A DNA stretch of 64,000 nt from an uncultured Polaribacter sp. GTDB taxonomy: Bacteria; Bacteroidota; Bacteroidia; Flavobacteriales; Flavobacteriaceae. The position numbers and the translations under genes are program-made. Of this stretch, positions 34,230-43,757 are shown piece by piece. The DNA lies in assembly GCA_943846595.1 (NCBI GenBank), contig OX044355.1:248001-312000 (forward strand), in the 5' to 3' direction. The stretch's first letter is position 1. Each line of letters starts with the position of its first letter. Under the pieces are notes generated by a model. That model was given only the letters and a program-made list of their open reading frames with translations. It made no database searches and was not told the origin of the DNA.

Positions 34230-34873
34230 TTTCTGACGTTAGCTATATTAATATTATTAGGGGCTCATATTTACAAAACAGGGTCTGAGTCAATGAAATA
34301 AGCTTATTTGGCTTACCACACAGGGGGTAACACACGTTTAAGTTTTAGGTGGGGAGCAGATCCATAGGAAACCTAGAGCTTTTAACACACAAAAAATATG
34401 ATTTTAAAATTAAGTATCAAATGAAGCTGAGACAGTACAATTAGAGCCTAAAACTAGCTATTGAAGCTGAGTCAGCTACATTAAGAAAAAATAGCATTTT
34501 CAGGTTAAAATACTTTATTAATACAGTAATATTTATTATATTAAAGTATAGGTCTCTTCTTTAGTGAAGAGGATCACCCTAGAGGGCCCAGTGGGTAGTT
34601 ATAGGGTCAGAAGTTGGATTGTAGGGGTAAGAGCTAAGTAAGTGCACTGAAAACAGAAACATACTGCCCTGAGTTTTCTCCAATACCTATGAAAATTGTT
34701 ATTATATAAAATCTGATATGGGGTGGATAAGCAGCCAAGGCTAGTGAATAAACACTGATTACTAAATCATCCTTGTGGTATAAAATTGGACTGTCAGTTG
34801 GAAATTAATGATTAAAGAGTGATGGTTTTTTCTAAATACTGAAAAATGCCAGGGATTTTCTTTTGTCTTTTTT
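34230..34873 (+). ncRNA. Candidate large structured non-coding RNA
   Basis: About 640 bp with stops in all frames, visibly less AT-rich than its neighbours, and full of small hairpins. Examples are 34262-34267/34286-34291 (GGCTCA/TGAGTC), 34313-34317/34326-34330, 34365-34368/34372-34375, 34554-34559/34566-34571 (CTCTTC/GAAGAG) and 34576-34581/34602-34607 (ACCCTA/TAGGGT). A 40 bp-spaced repeat lies at 34421 and 34461. It closes with an intrinsic terminator at 34841-34873. I do not recognise a named RNA class; strand is inferred from the terminator. Confidence 0.5.
34841..34873 (+). terminator. Intrinsic terminator closing the non-coding segment
   Basis: GAAAA...TTTTC stem around ATGCCAGGGA, then TTTTGTC and a T run. 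It ends about 70 bp before the next gene and thus serves the upstream non-coding transcript. Confidence 0.6.
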
Positions 34874-34945
34874 TAAAGTTAAAAAATGTAGCTTTTGAGA
34901 TGCTATTGTTTTTGTTTACTTTTATTGTAATAATAAATTTATGTT

Positions 34946-36709
34946 TTGAGTAAAAAAAATGACACAAAATGGTTTATAGAGAAAGCTAAATTAATCCATG
35001 GTGGAAACTTTGACTATTCAAAATCTGTATACATAAATGCAAAAGAAAATATTGAGATAAAATGTTTTAAGCACAATCAAACATTTTATCAGACCTCAAA
35101 TAATCACTTCAATTCTAAATATCCTTGTGAAAAATGTAAAAAACAACACAGGAGAAGATTATATGCTGACGGTATTGATAAGTTTATAAAAAAAATGTCT
35201 TCAAAATTTGGTGATGCTTTTGATTACTCAAACACCAATTACATAAATGCAAAAACTAAAGTACAATTAATTTGTAAAAAATGTAAGGCAGAAATTTTCT
35301 CTGACCCTTATGTTTTACTAAACGGCAAAGGGTGTCCAGCTTGTTACCAAAATAAATCTAAGACTGAGTTTAAAATTAAAAAACTTAAAGAAATAAATGA
35401 TTTTGTAAGAAAGCTTGGTGGTAAATGCCTCAATAAAGATTATTTCAATAATGAAGAAGATTTAAAGTTTGAATGTAAAAAGGGCCATGTTTTTTATGAA
35501 TCTTGGGCTGATGTGAAGTTCTCTATGCGGTGGTGTAAAGAGTGTGCTCCAAACAGGTATGTTGGAGAAACTTTGACAAGAATGATCCTTGAACACTTAT
35601 TATCTACTAGCATGCCTTCATCTTACTTAAAATCTATGGGGGGTCTTCAGCTTGACGGTTATTGTAAAAAAAGAAAGTTAGCTTTTGAATATCAAGGATA
35701 CCAGCACTATACAAAAGGGAGCTACTTTCATAATAATGCTGAGAAATACAAGAACCAACAAGCAAGAGATTCTCAAAAAAAACTTTTATGCAAGGAAAAT
35801 GGAATCACCTTAATAGAAGTATTTGAATTCAAAACTATTAGAAAATCAAGGGTTTCAATTTTTGTAGAAGAGGTTAAAACGTTGCTAAATAATTTAGGCA
35901 TAGAATATACTAAAGCCCCTTTTATTATTGATTTAGAGAGGTTATATAGAGGTAGAGAGAGCGGATTATATGAAATAGCCAAGCTTGTGGTTGAAAAAGA
36001 AAATGCAACTATTCAAGATTACATTGGATCTGAAAGCAATCACATTGTTATATGTAAAAAAGGGCACAAAACAAGTAAGAAATTAAGTGTTTTAAAAAGA
36101 AATGGATTTAATTGTTCTGTATGTGATAACATTAATAAATATTTAAATCTAAAAAATACAATTGAACAAAGAGGTGGGGCACTTATTGATCAAAAACTAA
36201 AAAAAAGTGGTTTTTCAAATGTCTATTCTTGGGTTTGTGAAAAAGGACATAAAAGCAAAACAAAAGGGCAATATCTAGTTAATGGTCATTGGTGTAAGGC
36301 ATGTCAATATGAAGAAAAAAAACATCAAATTGATACAGATTTATTTATTGAAATTGCCAGTGACAGTTCCTTAACTACTTCTGAAAAGCTAAAAAAACTA
36401 AACGTTAGTAGTGGGGTATTTTATTCTAGATTACAAGAGTCTAATATAAAAAATATACATAGCCCCCAAGACAGAAGCATACAAGATGTTTCATCTAAGA
36501 GCAAAGGGGAAATATATCAACTTGATCCAATCTCCCTAAAAATTATAAAAAAATACAAATACCTAGAAGCTGTAAGAAAAGAATCAAAAGGCAAGTTTAA
36601 GCCTGAAGGAGTTAGAGGGCAAATGAAAAAGAATAAAAAAGCTTATGGATTTTATTGGATTAGAGCTAAAGATTATGAGAACTATTTAAGGGTGAATCTT
36701 AAAGAATAA
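34946..36709 (+). CDS. Zinc-ribbon, PD-(D/E)XK-like nuclease and NUMOD-like protein
   Basis: 587 residues, TTG start. Five zinc-ribbon-like units frame the protein: Cys40/61/64; Cys110/113/130/133; Cys177/197/200; then Cys370/390/393 and Cys431/450/453. Between the third and fourth lies a Vsr/PD-(D/E)XK-like core with Asp237 (LDGY), Glu248-x-Gln250 (FEYQG) and LLCKENGITLIEV. A helix-turn-helix-like segment (~475-500) and a NUMOD1-type repeat (EIYQLD...AYGFYWIR, ~522-572) close it. The architecture suggests a site-specific DNA endonuclease of homing type. It follows the non-coding segment. Confidence 0.65.
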   Translation: MSKKNDTKWFIEKAKLIHGGNFDYSKSVYINAKENIEIKCFKHNQTFYQTSNNHFNSKYPCEKCKKQHRRRLYADGIDKFIKKMSSKFGDAFDYSNTNYINAKTKVQLICKKCKAEIFSDPYVLLNGKGCPACYQNKSKTEFKIKKLKEINDFVRKLGGKCLNKDYFNNEEDLKFECKKGHVFYESWADVKFSMRWCKECAPNRYVGETLTRMILEHLLSTSMPSSYLKSMGGLQLDGYCKKRKLAFEYQGYQHYTKGSYFHNNAEKYKNQQARDSQKKLLCKENGITLIEVFEFKTIRKSRVSIFVEEVKTLLNNLGIEYTKAPFIIDLERLYRGRESGLYEIAKLVVEKENATIQDYIGSESNHIVICKKGHKTSKKLSVLKRNGFNCSVCDNINKYLNLKNTIEQRGGALIDQKLKKSGFSNVYSWVCEKGHKSKTKGQYLVNGHWCKACQYEEKKHQIDTDLFIEIASDSSLTTSEKLKKLNVSSGVFYSRLQESNIKNIHSPQDRSIQDVSSKSKGEIYQLDPISLKIIKKYKYLEAVRKESKGKFKPEGVRGQMKKNKKAYGFYWIRAKDYENYLRVNLKE

Positions 36710-36720
36710 CTGTCTATTTA

Positions 36721-36760
36721 CTGCCAGTTTTACTGCCAGTTTTAATCAATTTACTGGCAG
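36721..36760. repeat. CTGCCAG repeats near attR (putative integrase arm sites)
   Basis: CTGCCAG at 36721-36727 and 36733-36739, 12 bp apart, and an inverted copy CTGGCAG at 36754-36760. They mirror the pair near attL. Confidence 0.55.
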
Positions 36761-36876
36761 TTTTGTGTATATTTGGTATCTAACCATGGCAGACAAAACT
36801 ATATTTAGTGACTGTTTGAATTAGATAAACACAGTAGCAAAAACTCTTAAACCCCTTGTATACTTGAGTTTAAAGC

Positions 36877-36907
36877 AAAAAAAAAGAGTAACCATTTCTG
36901 ATTACTC
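36877..36907 (-). terminator. Terminator of the initiator tRNA gene
   Basis: Read on the minus strand: GAGTAA...TTACTC stem (36886-36907) followed by nine T (36877-36885). It lies directly after the tRNA 3' end and belongs to the element's right end, so the element replaced the former terminator. Confidence 0.8.
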
Positions 36908-36908
36908 C

Positions 36909-36985
<77 letters not shown>

Positions 36986-37168
36986 ATTTAGACTGCAAAT
37001 ATAAGATAGTTTTTAAGTTCTACAAGGTTTATTTGAATATAATTTAGAAGGAGGACGATGTTTTTAATTCAAACACAAAACCTGCATTTAATGGTAATTC
37101 ATAGGATTCTCTAGCACAAAGATCTAGCACAAAATAGTTCAATTAAAAATCTGACTCTGAAGGTTTAA
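36986..37168. other. Spacer between tRNA-fMet and lacI-type gene
   Basis: About 180 bp without a gene. The promoter of the tRNA (minus strand) must lie here. The last ~40 bp before the LacI stop resemble the sequence next to the LacI remnant at 22143. Confidence 0.4.
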
Positions 37169-38194
37169 TTAAATTTTTCTAGTTGAGTTTCTTATTATCA
37201 AATCTGCATCTAGAATAACATCTTTATAGATAATCGGTTTCATTTTCTTTTTATTTCTTATTTCTTTATAAAGTAGTTTAAATGCTTTTTTTCCCATTTC
37301 AAAACCGGGTTGATTAATTGTAGTTAAAGACGGTGACATTACTGATGACATAAACCAATTACTAAAACCAACAATACTTATGTCTTCAGGTACTTTAATT
37401 CCATTTTTAATAATCTCCGTCATTGCACCAATTGCAACTAAATCAGTATTTATAAAAACCCCATCGACATCATTATGATCTTTAAGTAATTGACTTATAC
37501 TTTCTTTACCTTCTTCAAAACTCAAATCACCACAATCATTTACATATACTAAAGTTGGATCATACGGTAAACCATAATCTATTAATGCCTGTTTATATCC
37601 TAAAAAACGATCAATAGAGTTTTGTGGCAATAAAGGACCTCTAAAATGAGCAATCTTTTTGCATCCTATTTTTATCAAATGTTCAGTTGCCTTGTATGCA
37701 GCTTTTCGGTCATCAATAATTACTTTAGAACATCTAATAATTTTAGCAATTTTATCAAACATAACCAATGGAGTATCATTTTCTATTATTTCTGTTAAAT
37801 GTTTATAATCTCCAGTGCCATTAGCTAATGATATTAAAATCCCATCTACCCGTTTACTTAATAATAAATCGATCTGTTTTTTTTCTAACTCATAAGATTC
37901 GTTAGATTGAAGTATTATCACTAAATACCCTTTCTTTTCTGCCTGTGAAATTATTCCCTTAATAATACTCGAAAAAAAATGATGCACTATCTCTGGAATA
38001 ATCAAACCAATAGTTTTCGATTCTCGTGTTCTTAAATTCACAGCAAAAGAGTTTGGCTTATAATTTAACATCAATGCTGTTTCCCTAACCAATTTTCTTG
38101 TTTTCTTACTAACATCTGGATAATCTTTTAATGCTTTTGAAACTGTGGTTATAGAAATGCCTAATTGTTCTGCAATTTGTTTTAGTGTTACCAA
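37169..38194 (-). CDS. LacI family regulator of the sucrose-type locus
   Basis: 341 residues, TTG start. The HTH is at 3-50 (LKQIAEQLGISITTVSKALKDYPDVSKKTRKLV), with the LacI hinge NYKPNSFA, then a periplasmic-binding-like effector domain. It is divergent from a TonB receptor-transporter-kinase-phosphorylase cluster, with two LacI-type palindromes between. It probably represses that cluster until the sugar, or a product, binds. The sugar is inferred to be sucrose from the enzymes. Confidence 0.9.
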   Translation of the reverse strand: MVTLKQIAEQLGISITTVSKALKDYPDVSKKTRKLVRETALMLNYKPNSFAVNLRTRESKTIGLIIPEIVHHFFSSIIKGIISQAEKKGYLVIILQSNESYELEKKQIDLLLSKRVDGILISLANGTGDYKHLTEIIENDTPLVMFDKIAKIIRCSKVIIDDRKAAYKATEHLIKIGCKKIAHFRGPLLPQNSIDRFLGYKQALIDYGLPYDPTLVYVNDCGDLSFEEGKESISQLLKDHNDVDGVFINTDLVAIGAMTEIIKNGIKVPEDISIVGFSNWFMSSVMSPSLTTINQPGFEMGKKAFKLLYKEIRNKKKMKPIIYKDVILDADLIIRNSTRKI

Positions 38195-38260
38195 AATAAA
38201 ATTGTTTAATTTTAAAGTTAAATATATCCTTTATTATCTTGTAAAGATATAGAATTATCT

Positions 38261-38302
38261 TTATCGAAAACGTTTTTGGTAAATCGAAAACGTTTTCGAT
38301 TT
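38261..38302. promoter_or_regulatory. Two LacI-type operators
   Basis: 38281-38302 is a perfect 22 bp palindrome with core CGAAAACGTTTTCG. 38261-38282 is an imperfect copy (TTATCGAAAACG then TTTTTGGTAA). Both have the central CG typical of LacI-family sites and lie between the divergent lacI-type and TonB receptor genes. Confidence 0.85.
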
Positions 38303-38379
38303 GCATTTTTAATAATTAACTCCTAAAAAATAATAGTTTTAACAAAAAAATAATCATAATTTATTAAATTCACATTAAC

Positions 38380-41004
38380 ATGAAAAAAAGATTACAGTTT
38401 AAAAAATTGCTTTTGATGCTAGTTATGCTATTATCAACAGCCTTTGTTGCTCAGTCAACAATTTCTGGTACAGTAAAAGATACCTATGGTAATTTTGTAC
38501 CTGGAGTTAACATCCTTTTAAAAGGAACCACTATGGGAGCTAACACCGATTTTGATGGGAAGTACGAAATTTCAAATGTAACCAATAGTACCTACAGGAT
38601 AGTAGCTTCTTATATTGGATATGATAATTTCACCAAAGAAATTACTGTTAATGGTGATCTCAAATTAGAAATTATCATTAAAGAAAATGCACAATCTTTA
38701 GATGAAATTATAGTTACTGGAGTTGTAAATCCTAGATCTAAATTAGAGTCTAGTGTTTCTGTTTCTACTGTTGGTATTCAACAAATAGAACAGGCATCGC
38801 CAAGATCTGCGGGAGAACTTTTTAGAAGTATTCCAGGGATTCGTGCAGAATCTTCAGGTGGAGAGGGGAATGCAAACTTTAACGTTCGTGGTGTACCTGT
38901 TTCTTCTGGAGGCTCTAGATATTTACAATTACAGGAAGATGGTCTTCCAATAATGTTATTTGGTGATACTTCTTTTGGTAATGCAGATAATTTTTTACGT
39001 ATCGATTATAATGTTGGAAGAGTTGAGGCAATTAGAGGTGGTTCTGCTTCTACTCAAACCTCTAATGGCCCTGCAGGTATCATTAATATGATTAGTAAAA
39101 CAGGAAATGTACAAGGAGGTACTATTGGTTCAACCTATGGGTTAGACTTTCAAACTAGTAGACTAGATTTTGAATATGGAACTCCAATCAGTGAAGGATT
39201 ATATTATCATATTGGTGGTTTTATGAGAGTTGGTGAAGGACCAAGAAAAATAGGATACCAAGGAAATAAAGGAGGCCAAGTAAAAGCAAATATTACGAAA
39301 GAATTTAAAAATGGGTATGTACGTACATATTTTAAATTTTTAAATGATAAATCTGTAATGTATATGCCAATGCCAGTAGGATTAACGGGAACAAATTCTA
39401 ATCCTACTTTCGGAAACCTACCTGGCTTTGATATTACGACAGATACTCCACATTCTGTAAATATTCAAAACACCTACAGTGTTTACAACGGAAATCCTAC
39501 TCAAAATGATATGAGAAATGGTAATAATCCTGTAAGTTCTTCAATAGGTGCAGAATTTTCTTTTGATCTTGGTGACAATTGGAAAGTAGATGGAAAAGCA
39601 AGATACTCTAACAATTCAGGTCAATGGAATGCTCCATTTACTGCAAATGTTGGAACAGTCGCAGAAATAGAGGCTTTAGTAAGAGGTGCTTCTGGAGCAA
39701 CCGGTGATTTAATTTTTCAAGATGGCACACCTTTTAATCCTGCAAATGGATTGGCACAGGATATTCGATATTTTGATGTAACGATTGAGGATTTAAGTAA
39801 CTTTTTTAGCGATGTAAAAGTCTCAAAAGCTATAAATGATAAAATCGGCGTTACGGTAGGGATGTTCTCTGCAACACAAAATACAAAAATAGGATGGCAA
39901 TGGAGTTCTGCAATTTCAGAAGTAGCAGGAGGTGGTTCGGCTAGATTAGGAATTTTTGATGGATTCTCTCAAGGAGGTGCTTACTCGTTTGGGCAGCCAG
40001 TTTGGGGTAACTGTTGTCAAAGAAAATACAATACTGTTCATAATGTAAATTCTCCTTATGTAGGTATAGATGCAGAAATTTCTGAAAAATTAAATTTTGA
40101 TGGTAGTGTTCGTTTTGAAAACGTAAATGTAAATGGAACAATAAACTCTGGACAATTAAGTAATTTAGATGCAAATGGGGATTTACTTGGTTTTGATTAT
40201 AACAGCGATGGTGTAATTAGTCCTTTTGAATCAACGATACCAACTATAGCTGGTAACCCCGGACAAGCGATAAGCGACGATTATAATTTTGTTTCGTACT
40301 CTGCGGGATTAAACTACAAAATTAATGATGGAGCTGCTGTCTTTGGAAGATATAGCAAAGGGGCTTCTGGTAGAGCTGCAGATAGAAACAATTATGGTTC
40401 GGATGGTATGGGAGATGTACAGTTTGATGAAATTTCTCAATTTGAAGTTGGTTTAAAAAAGAGATTGGATAATGGAGTTTTAAATGTTACAAGCTTTGTA
40501 AGTAATACAGATGAAGGAATTAGTAATGAATTAAACAGAACTGTAGGAAATCCTTTCAAAGCGCTAGGTCTAGAAGTAGAGTCGGCACTCAAATTTGGAA
40601 ATTTTGGTGTAAATGGTTCGGTTACCTACACTAAAGCAGAAATTGATGGAGGAGCAAACAAAGGAAACAAACCTAGAAGACAAGCTGATTTTATCTATAA
40701 TATAGCGCCAACCTATTCTTTTGGAGCAAGCAAACAACACCTTTTAGGAATCACAATATTAGGTACATCTAAATCTTTTGCACAAGACGATAATGACCTT
40801 ATAATGCCAGGTTATGCTTATGTAAATGCAGTAGCAAGAGTTAGTTTAACAAAAGGTTTATCTTTAAGTATAAATGCTAATAACTTATTTGATACAATTG
40901 GCGTTACTGAGGTAGAAGGAAATGGAAATATCGCTGGAGGTTTAGCTGCAGCAAGAACAATTACTGGTCGCTCTACAACAATGACATTACAGTATCGTTT
41001 TTAA
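38380..41004 (+). CDS. TonB-dependent receptor for sugar uptake
   Basis: 874 residues: signal peptide, a carboxypeptidase-regulatory-like domain (~25-105: ISGTVKDTYGNFVPGVNILLKGT), a TonB box/plug (~110-225, with LDEIIVTGV and SIPGIRAESSGG) and a 22-strand barrel ending in MTLQYRF. It lacks a SusD partner in this locus. The outer-membrane import of sucrose or a sucrose-containing oligosaccharide is inferred from the downstream enzymes. A hairpin after the stop probably lowers expression of the later genes. Confidence 0.9.
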   Translation: MKKRLQFKKLLLMLVMLLSTAFVAQSTISGTVKDTYGNFVPGVNILLKGTTMGANTDFDGKYEISNVTNSTYRIVASYIGYDNFTKEITVNGDLKLEIIIKENAQSLDEIIVTGVVNPRSKLESSVSVSTVGIQQIEQASPRSAGELFRSIPGIRAESSGGEGNANFNVRGVPVSSGGSRYLQLQEDGLPIMLFGDTSFGNADNFLRIDYNVGRVEAIRGGSASTQTSNGPAGIINMISKTGNVQGGTIGSTYGLDFQTSRLDFEYGTPISEGLYYHIGGFMRVGEGPRKIGYQGNKGGQVKANITKEFKNGYVRTYFKFLNDKSVMYMPMPVGLTGTNSNPTFGNLPGFDITTDTPHSVNIQNTYSVYNGNPTQNDMRNGNNPVSSSIGAEFSFDLGDNWKVDGKARYSNNSGQWNAPFTANVGTVAEIEALVRGASGATGDLIFQDGTPFNPANGLAQDIRYFDVTIEDLSNFFSDVKVSKAINDKIGVTVGMFSATQNTKIGWQWSSAISEVAGGGSARLGIFDGFSQGGAYSFGQPVWGNCCQRKYNTVHNVNSPYVGIDAEISEKLNFDGSVRFENVNVNGTINSGQLSNLDANGDLLGFDYNSDGVISPFESTIPTIAGNPGQAISDDYNFVSYSAGLNYKINDGAAVFGRYSKGASGRAADRNNYGSDGMGDVQFDEISQFEVGLKKRLDNGVLNVTSFVSNTDEGISNELNRTVGNPFKALGLEVESALKFGNFGVNGSVTYTKAEIDGGANKGNKPRRQADFIYNIAPTYSFGASKQHLLGITILGTSKSFAQDDNDLIMPGYAYVNAVARVSLTKGLSLSINANNLFDTIGVTEVEGNGNIAGGLAAARTITGRSTTMTLQYRF

Positions 41005-41034
41005 ATACGTTTCTTAGTTTTTAATTTGAATTAG

Positions 41035-41070
41035 AAATAGGGCCAATGAAAAATTCATAGGTCCTATTTT
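41035..41070 (+). terminator. Hairpin terminator/attenuator after the TonB receptor
   Basis: AAATAGGgCC...GGtCCTATTT with one wobble pair, an inner ATGAA/TTCAT stem and a T-rich end. The next gene is in the same direction, so it may act as partial terminator to make the receptor more abundant than the enzymes. Confidence 0.7.
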
Positions 41071-41141
41071 ATTTACCCGAAGAATTCGCTATTATTTAAT
41101 TCTACAAAACTAAAATTATCACTTTATAAATTAATTTTAAA

Positions 41142-41507
41142 ATGAAATATTTTATTACCACTGTTCTTTTTTTTATCTCAATTCAGATCAATGCACAAAA
41201 AGAGTTTCATCAAACTAAAGAAAGAAAAAAAGAAAAAATGATTGTTTACGGAAGTGATAGTTGTCATAGTTGTATAGATACAAAAGCTTTTCTTAAACAA
41301 AAAAATATTAAATTCATATATTACGATATTGATGTAAATAAAAAGAAAGAAAGAGAAATGTTGGTAAAACTTCAAGACGCCAATATTTCTATTTACACAT
41401 TAAACCTACCTGTTATCGATAATAAAGGTGATATTTTTTTAAACAAAGGCAACTTTAGAGAGTTTCTAAAATTCCTAGATAAAAAAGTCAAAAAAGATGA
41501 ATATTAA
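41142..41507 (+). CDS. Exported glutaredoxin-like protein
   Basis: 121 residues. A signal-like start (FITTVLFFISIQINAQ) precedes a glutaredoxin-type fold with YGSDSCHSCIDTKAFL (CxxC) and LPVIDNKGDIF as the cis-Pro strand. It overlaps the MFS transporter start by 11 bp and hence belongs to the sugar operon. A redox protein at this place is unusual; its role with sugar uptake is unknown. Confidence 0.75.
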   Translation: MKYFITTVLFFISIQINAQKEFHQTKERKKEKMIVYGSDSCHSCIDTKAFLKQKNIKFIYYDIDVNKKKEREMLVKLQDANISIYTLNLPVIDNKGDIFLNKGNFREFLKFLDKKVKKDEY

Positions 41508-42795
41508 AAAACCTTCTTTAGGATTTTGGCAAATACTAAATATGAATGTTGGTTTTTTTGGCATTCAATATAGTTTTGGTTTGCAACAAAGTGCAGTTAC
41601 TCCAATTTATGATTTTTTAGGAGCGAGTCCGGATCAAATTCCTATTTTACATCTTGCTGGCCCAGTAACAGGATTGCTAGTACAACCTATTATTGGTGCA
41701 TTAAGTGATAAAACTTGGAGCCCAAAATTTGGAAGACGTAAACCTTATTTTCTAATAGGCGCAATTTTATGTAGTTTAACCCTACTTATTTTTCCATATA
41801 GTAGTTCTCTTTGGATGGCTGCAGGATTACTTTGGATTTTAGATGTTGGTAACAATACAGCTATGGAACCTTACAGAGCTTTAATAGCGGATAAATTAGA
41901 TAAAGAAGAGCAACCTTTAGGTTTTCAAATGCAAAGTTTTTTTACTGGTTTAGGTCAAGTATTAGCTAATTTATCTTTATTTATATTTCCTTTAATTTTT
42001 ATTGGAACGACAGGCTCTTTACCTACTTGGGTATATGCCTCTTTCTTTTTAGGTGCAGTTTGTTCAATAGGAACAGTATTATGGAGTAATTATAAAATAA
42101 AAGAAATTCCACCATCAGCAGAAGAAATAGAAAAACTAAAAGAGAAAAGAAGTGTTTTAGAGCCTTTAATCGAAATTTTTTCTGCTATAAAAGATATGCC
42201 AAAAGTAATGTGGCAATTGGCATTGGTATATTTATTTCAATGGTATGCATTGTTTTGTTACTGGCAAAACTCTTCTAAAAGTGTAGCGCTTTCTGTTTGG
42301 AATGCAACTCCAGAAAATAAAGAAGCATATAGTGAAGCCGTAAGTTGGACAGGTTTAGTAAATGGTTGGTATAATGTAGTAACCTTTTTGGTTGCATTTA
42401 CGCTAGTAGGTTTTGCAAAAAAGTATAGCCCTAAAAAAGTGCACGCATTTTGTTTACTAATTGCGGCTATTGGTTTTTTAGCTTTTCCACATATCGAAAA
42501 TAAAAACTTACTATTTTTTGCAATTACTGGTTTTGGTATTGGTTGGGCAAGTATGATGGGTATACCCTATTTAATGGTAGTTTCTGAGATACCAAAAGAA
42601 AGATATGGTGTCTATATGGGTATAATTAATATGATGATTGTAATTCCTATGATTATCCAAACTGTATCTTTTGGGTACATTTTAAAAAACTTTTTAAACA
42701 ACGATCCAAGAAACGCAATCACCTTTGCAGGAGTTTTGTTAGTATTAAGTGCAATTTTCACACTTTTTATCAAAAAAAATAAATCAATTAATTAA
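41497..42795 (+). CDS. Sugar MFS transporter, sucrose/maltose symporter type
   Basis: 432 residues, 12 hydrophobic helices. [16 protein letters not shown] near the start and the loop [23 protein letters not shown] match the GPH/SUT-type disaccharide:cation symporters, including the RxGRR motif between helices 2 and 3. It is predicted to bring the disaccharide across the inner membrane. It overlaps the glutaredoxin-like gene upstream and lies 11 bp before the kinase gene. Confidence 0.9.
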   Translation: MNIKKPSLGFWQILNMNVGFFGIQYSFGLQQSAVTPIYDFLGASPDQIPILHLAGPVTGLLVQPIIGALSDKTWSPKFGRRKPYFLIGAILCSLTLLIFPYSSSLWMAAGLLWILDVGNNTAMEPYRALIADKLDKEEQPLGFQMQSFFTGLGQVLANLSLFIFPLIFIGTTGSLPTWVYASFFLGAVCSIGTVLWSNYKIKEIPPSAEEIEKLKEKRSVLEPLIEIFSAIKDMPKVMWQLALVYLFQWYALFCYWQNSSKSVALSVWNATPENKEAYSEAVSWTGLVNGWYNVVTFLVAFTLVGFAKKYSPKKVHAFCLLIAAIGFLAFPHIENKNLLFFAITGFGIGWASMMGIPYLMVVSEIPKERYGVYMGIINMMIVIPMIIQTVSFGYILKNFLNNDPRNAITFAGVLLVLSAIFTLFIKKNKSIN

Positions 42796-42806
42796 CAAGA
42801 AAAGAA

Positions 42807-43739
42807 TTGAAAAATAAAAATATAGATATTTTATGTGTTGGTGAGGTCTTAATAGATTTCATTGGTCATCAATCTGATGTACTTATAAACAACACAAGAG
42901 ATTACCACAGATATATAGGAGGTTCTCCAACAAATGTTGCAATGAATTGTTCTAGACTAGGATTAAAAGCTATGATGGTAGGAACGGTTGGTAGTGATGG
43001 TTTTGGTGAATATATTTTTGAAAGGTTAAATAGTATAAATATAGTAACAGATAACATCAAGAAGTTAAATACTAAACCCACAAGCGTTGTTTTTGTTTCA
43101 AAATCAAAAGGAACACCAGATTTCATACCTTTTCGTGAGGCAGACTCATTTATTACAGAAGACCAAATATCAAAAAATGTTTTGCAGGAATCGAACATCT
43201 TTCACACAACCTGTTTTGCTTTAAGCAAAGAACCAGCGCAATCTACAATCTTAAAGAAAGCAGAAGAAGCATTCAATTTAGGGTGTAAATTAAGCATTGA
43301 TTTAAACTATACTAAAAAGTTATGGGATACTCAAGAAGAAGCTATTAGAGTAATTAAAACTTACTGCAGGTTTAACCCACTAATAAAAATTAGTGAAGAT
43401 GATATGTTTAGACTTTTTGAAAAAGAACTGACTCATCAAGAAATTTTTGAATTCTTTCATAATTTAGGCGTAGATACAGTTTGTTTAACTCTAGGTGAAA
43501 ATGGGGTAAAACTCTCTCAATTGGAAAAAAAAACGATTACATTACCCGCAATAAAAGTAAAAAAAATAATAGATACAACTGGTGCTGGAGACGCCTTTTG
43601 GTCTGGTTTCTTATATGCTTATATTAAAGAAAAACCAATTGAAGATTGTTTGCAAATTGCACTAAAATTAGCCGCATTAAAATTACAGAATGTAGGCAGA
43701 CTACCTGACAATATAAATATTTTATCGAAACTTTTATAA
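42807..43739 (+). CDS. PfkB family fructokinase
   Basis: 310 residues, TTG start. Signature 1 GGSPTNVAMNCSRLGLKAMMVGTVGSDGFG (~30-60) and signature 2 DTTGAGDAFWSGFL (~252-265, with the catalytic Asp) identify a ribokinase-type sugar kinase. Next to a sucrose phosphorylase, fructose is the likely substrate, to give fructose 6-phosphate. Member of the same operon. Confidence 0.9.
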   Translation: MKNKNIDILCVGEVLIDFIGHQSDVLINNTRDYHRYIGGSPTNVAMNCSRLGLKAMMVGTVGSDGFGEYIFERLNSINIVTDNIKKLNTKPTSVVFVSKSKGTPDFIPFREADSFITEDQISKNVLQESNIFHTTCFALSKEPAQSTILKKAEEAFNLGCKLSIDLNYTKKLWDTQEEAIRVIKTYCRFNPLIKISEDDMFRLFEKELTHQEIFEFFHNLGVDTVCLTLGENGVKLSQLEKKTITLPAIKVKKIIDTTGAGDAFWSGFLYAYIKEKPIEDCLQIALKLAALKLQNVGRLPDNINILSKLL

Positions 43740-43757
43740 GTTATTTTTTTAGATATT

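Noticed and set aside
34230..34873. Group I or group II intron
   Set aside because: I found neither the conserved group I core pieces nor a group II domain V hairpin or the GTGCG 5' end, and there is no split gene around it.
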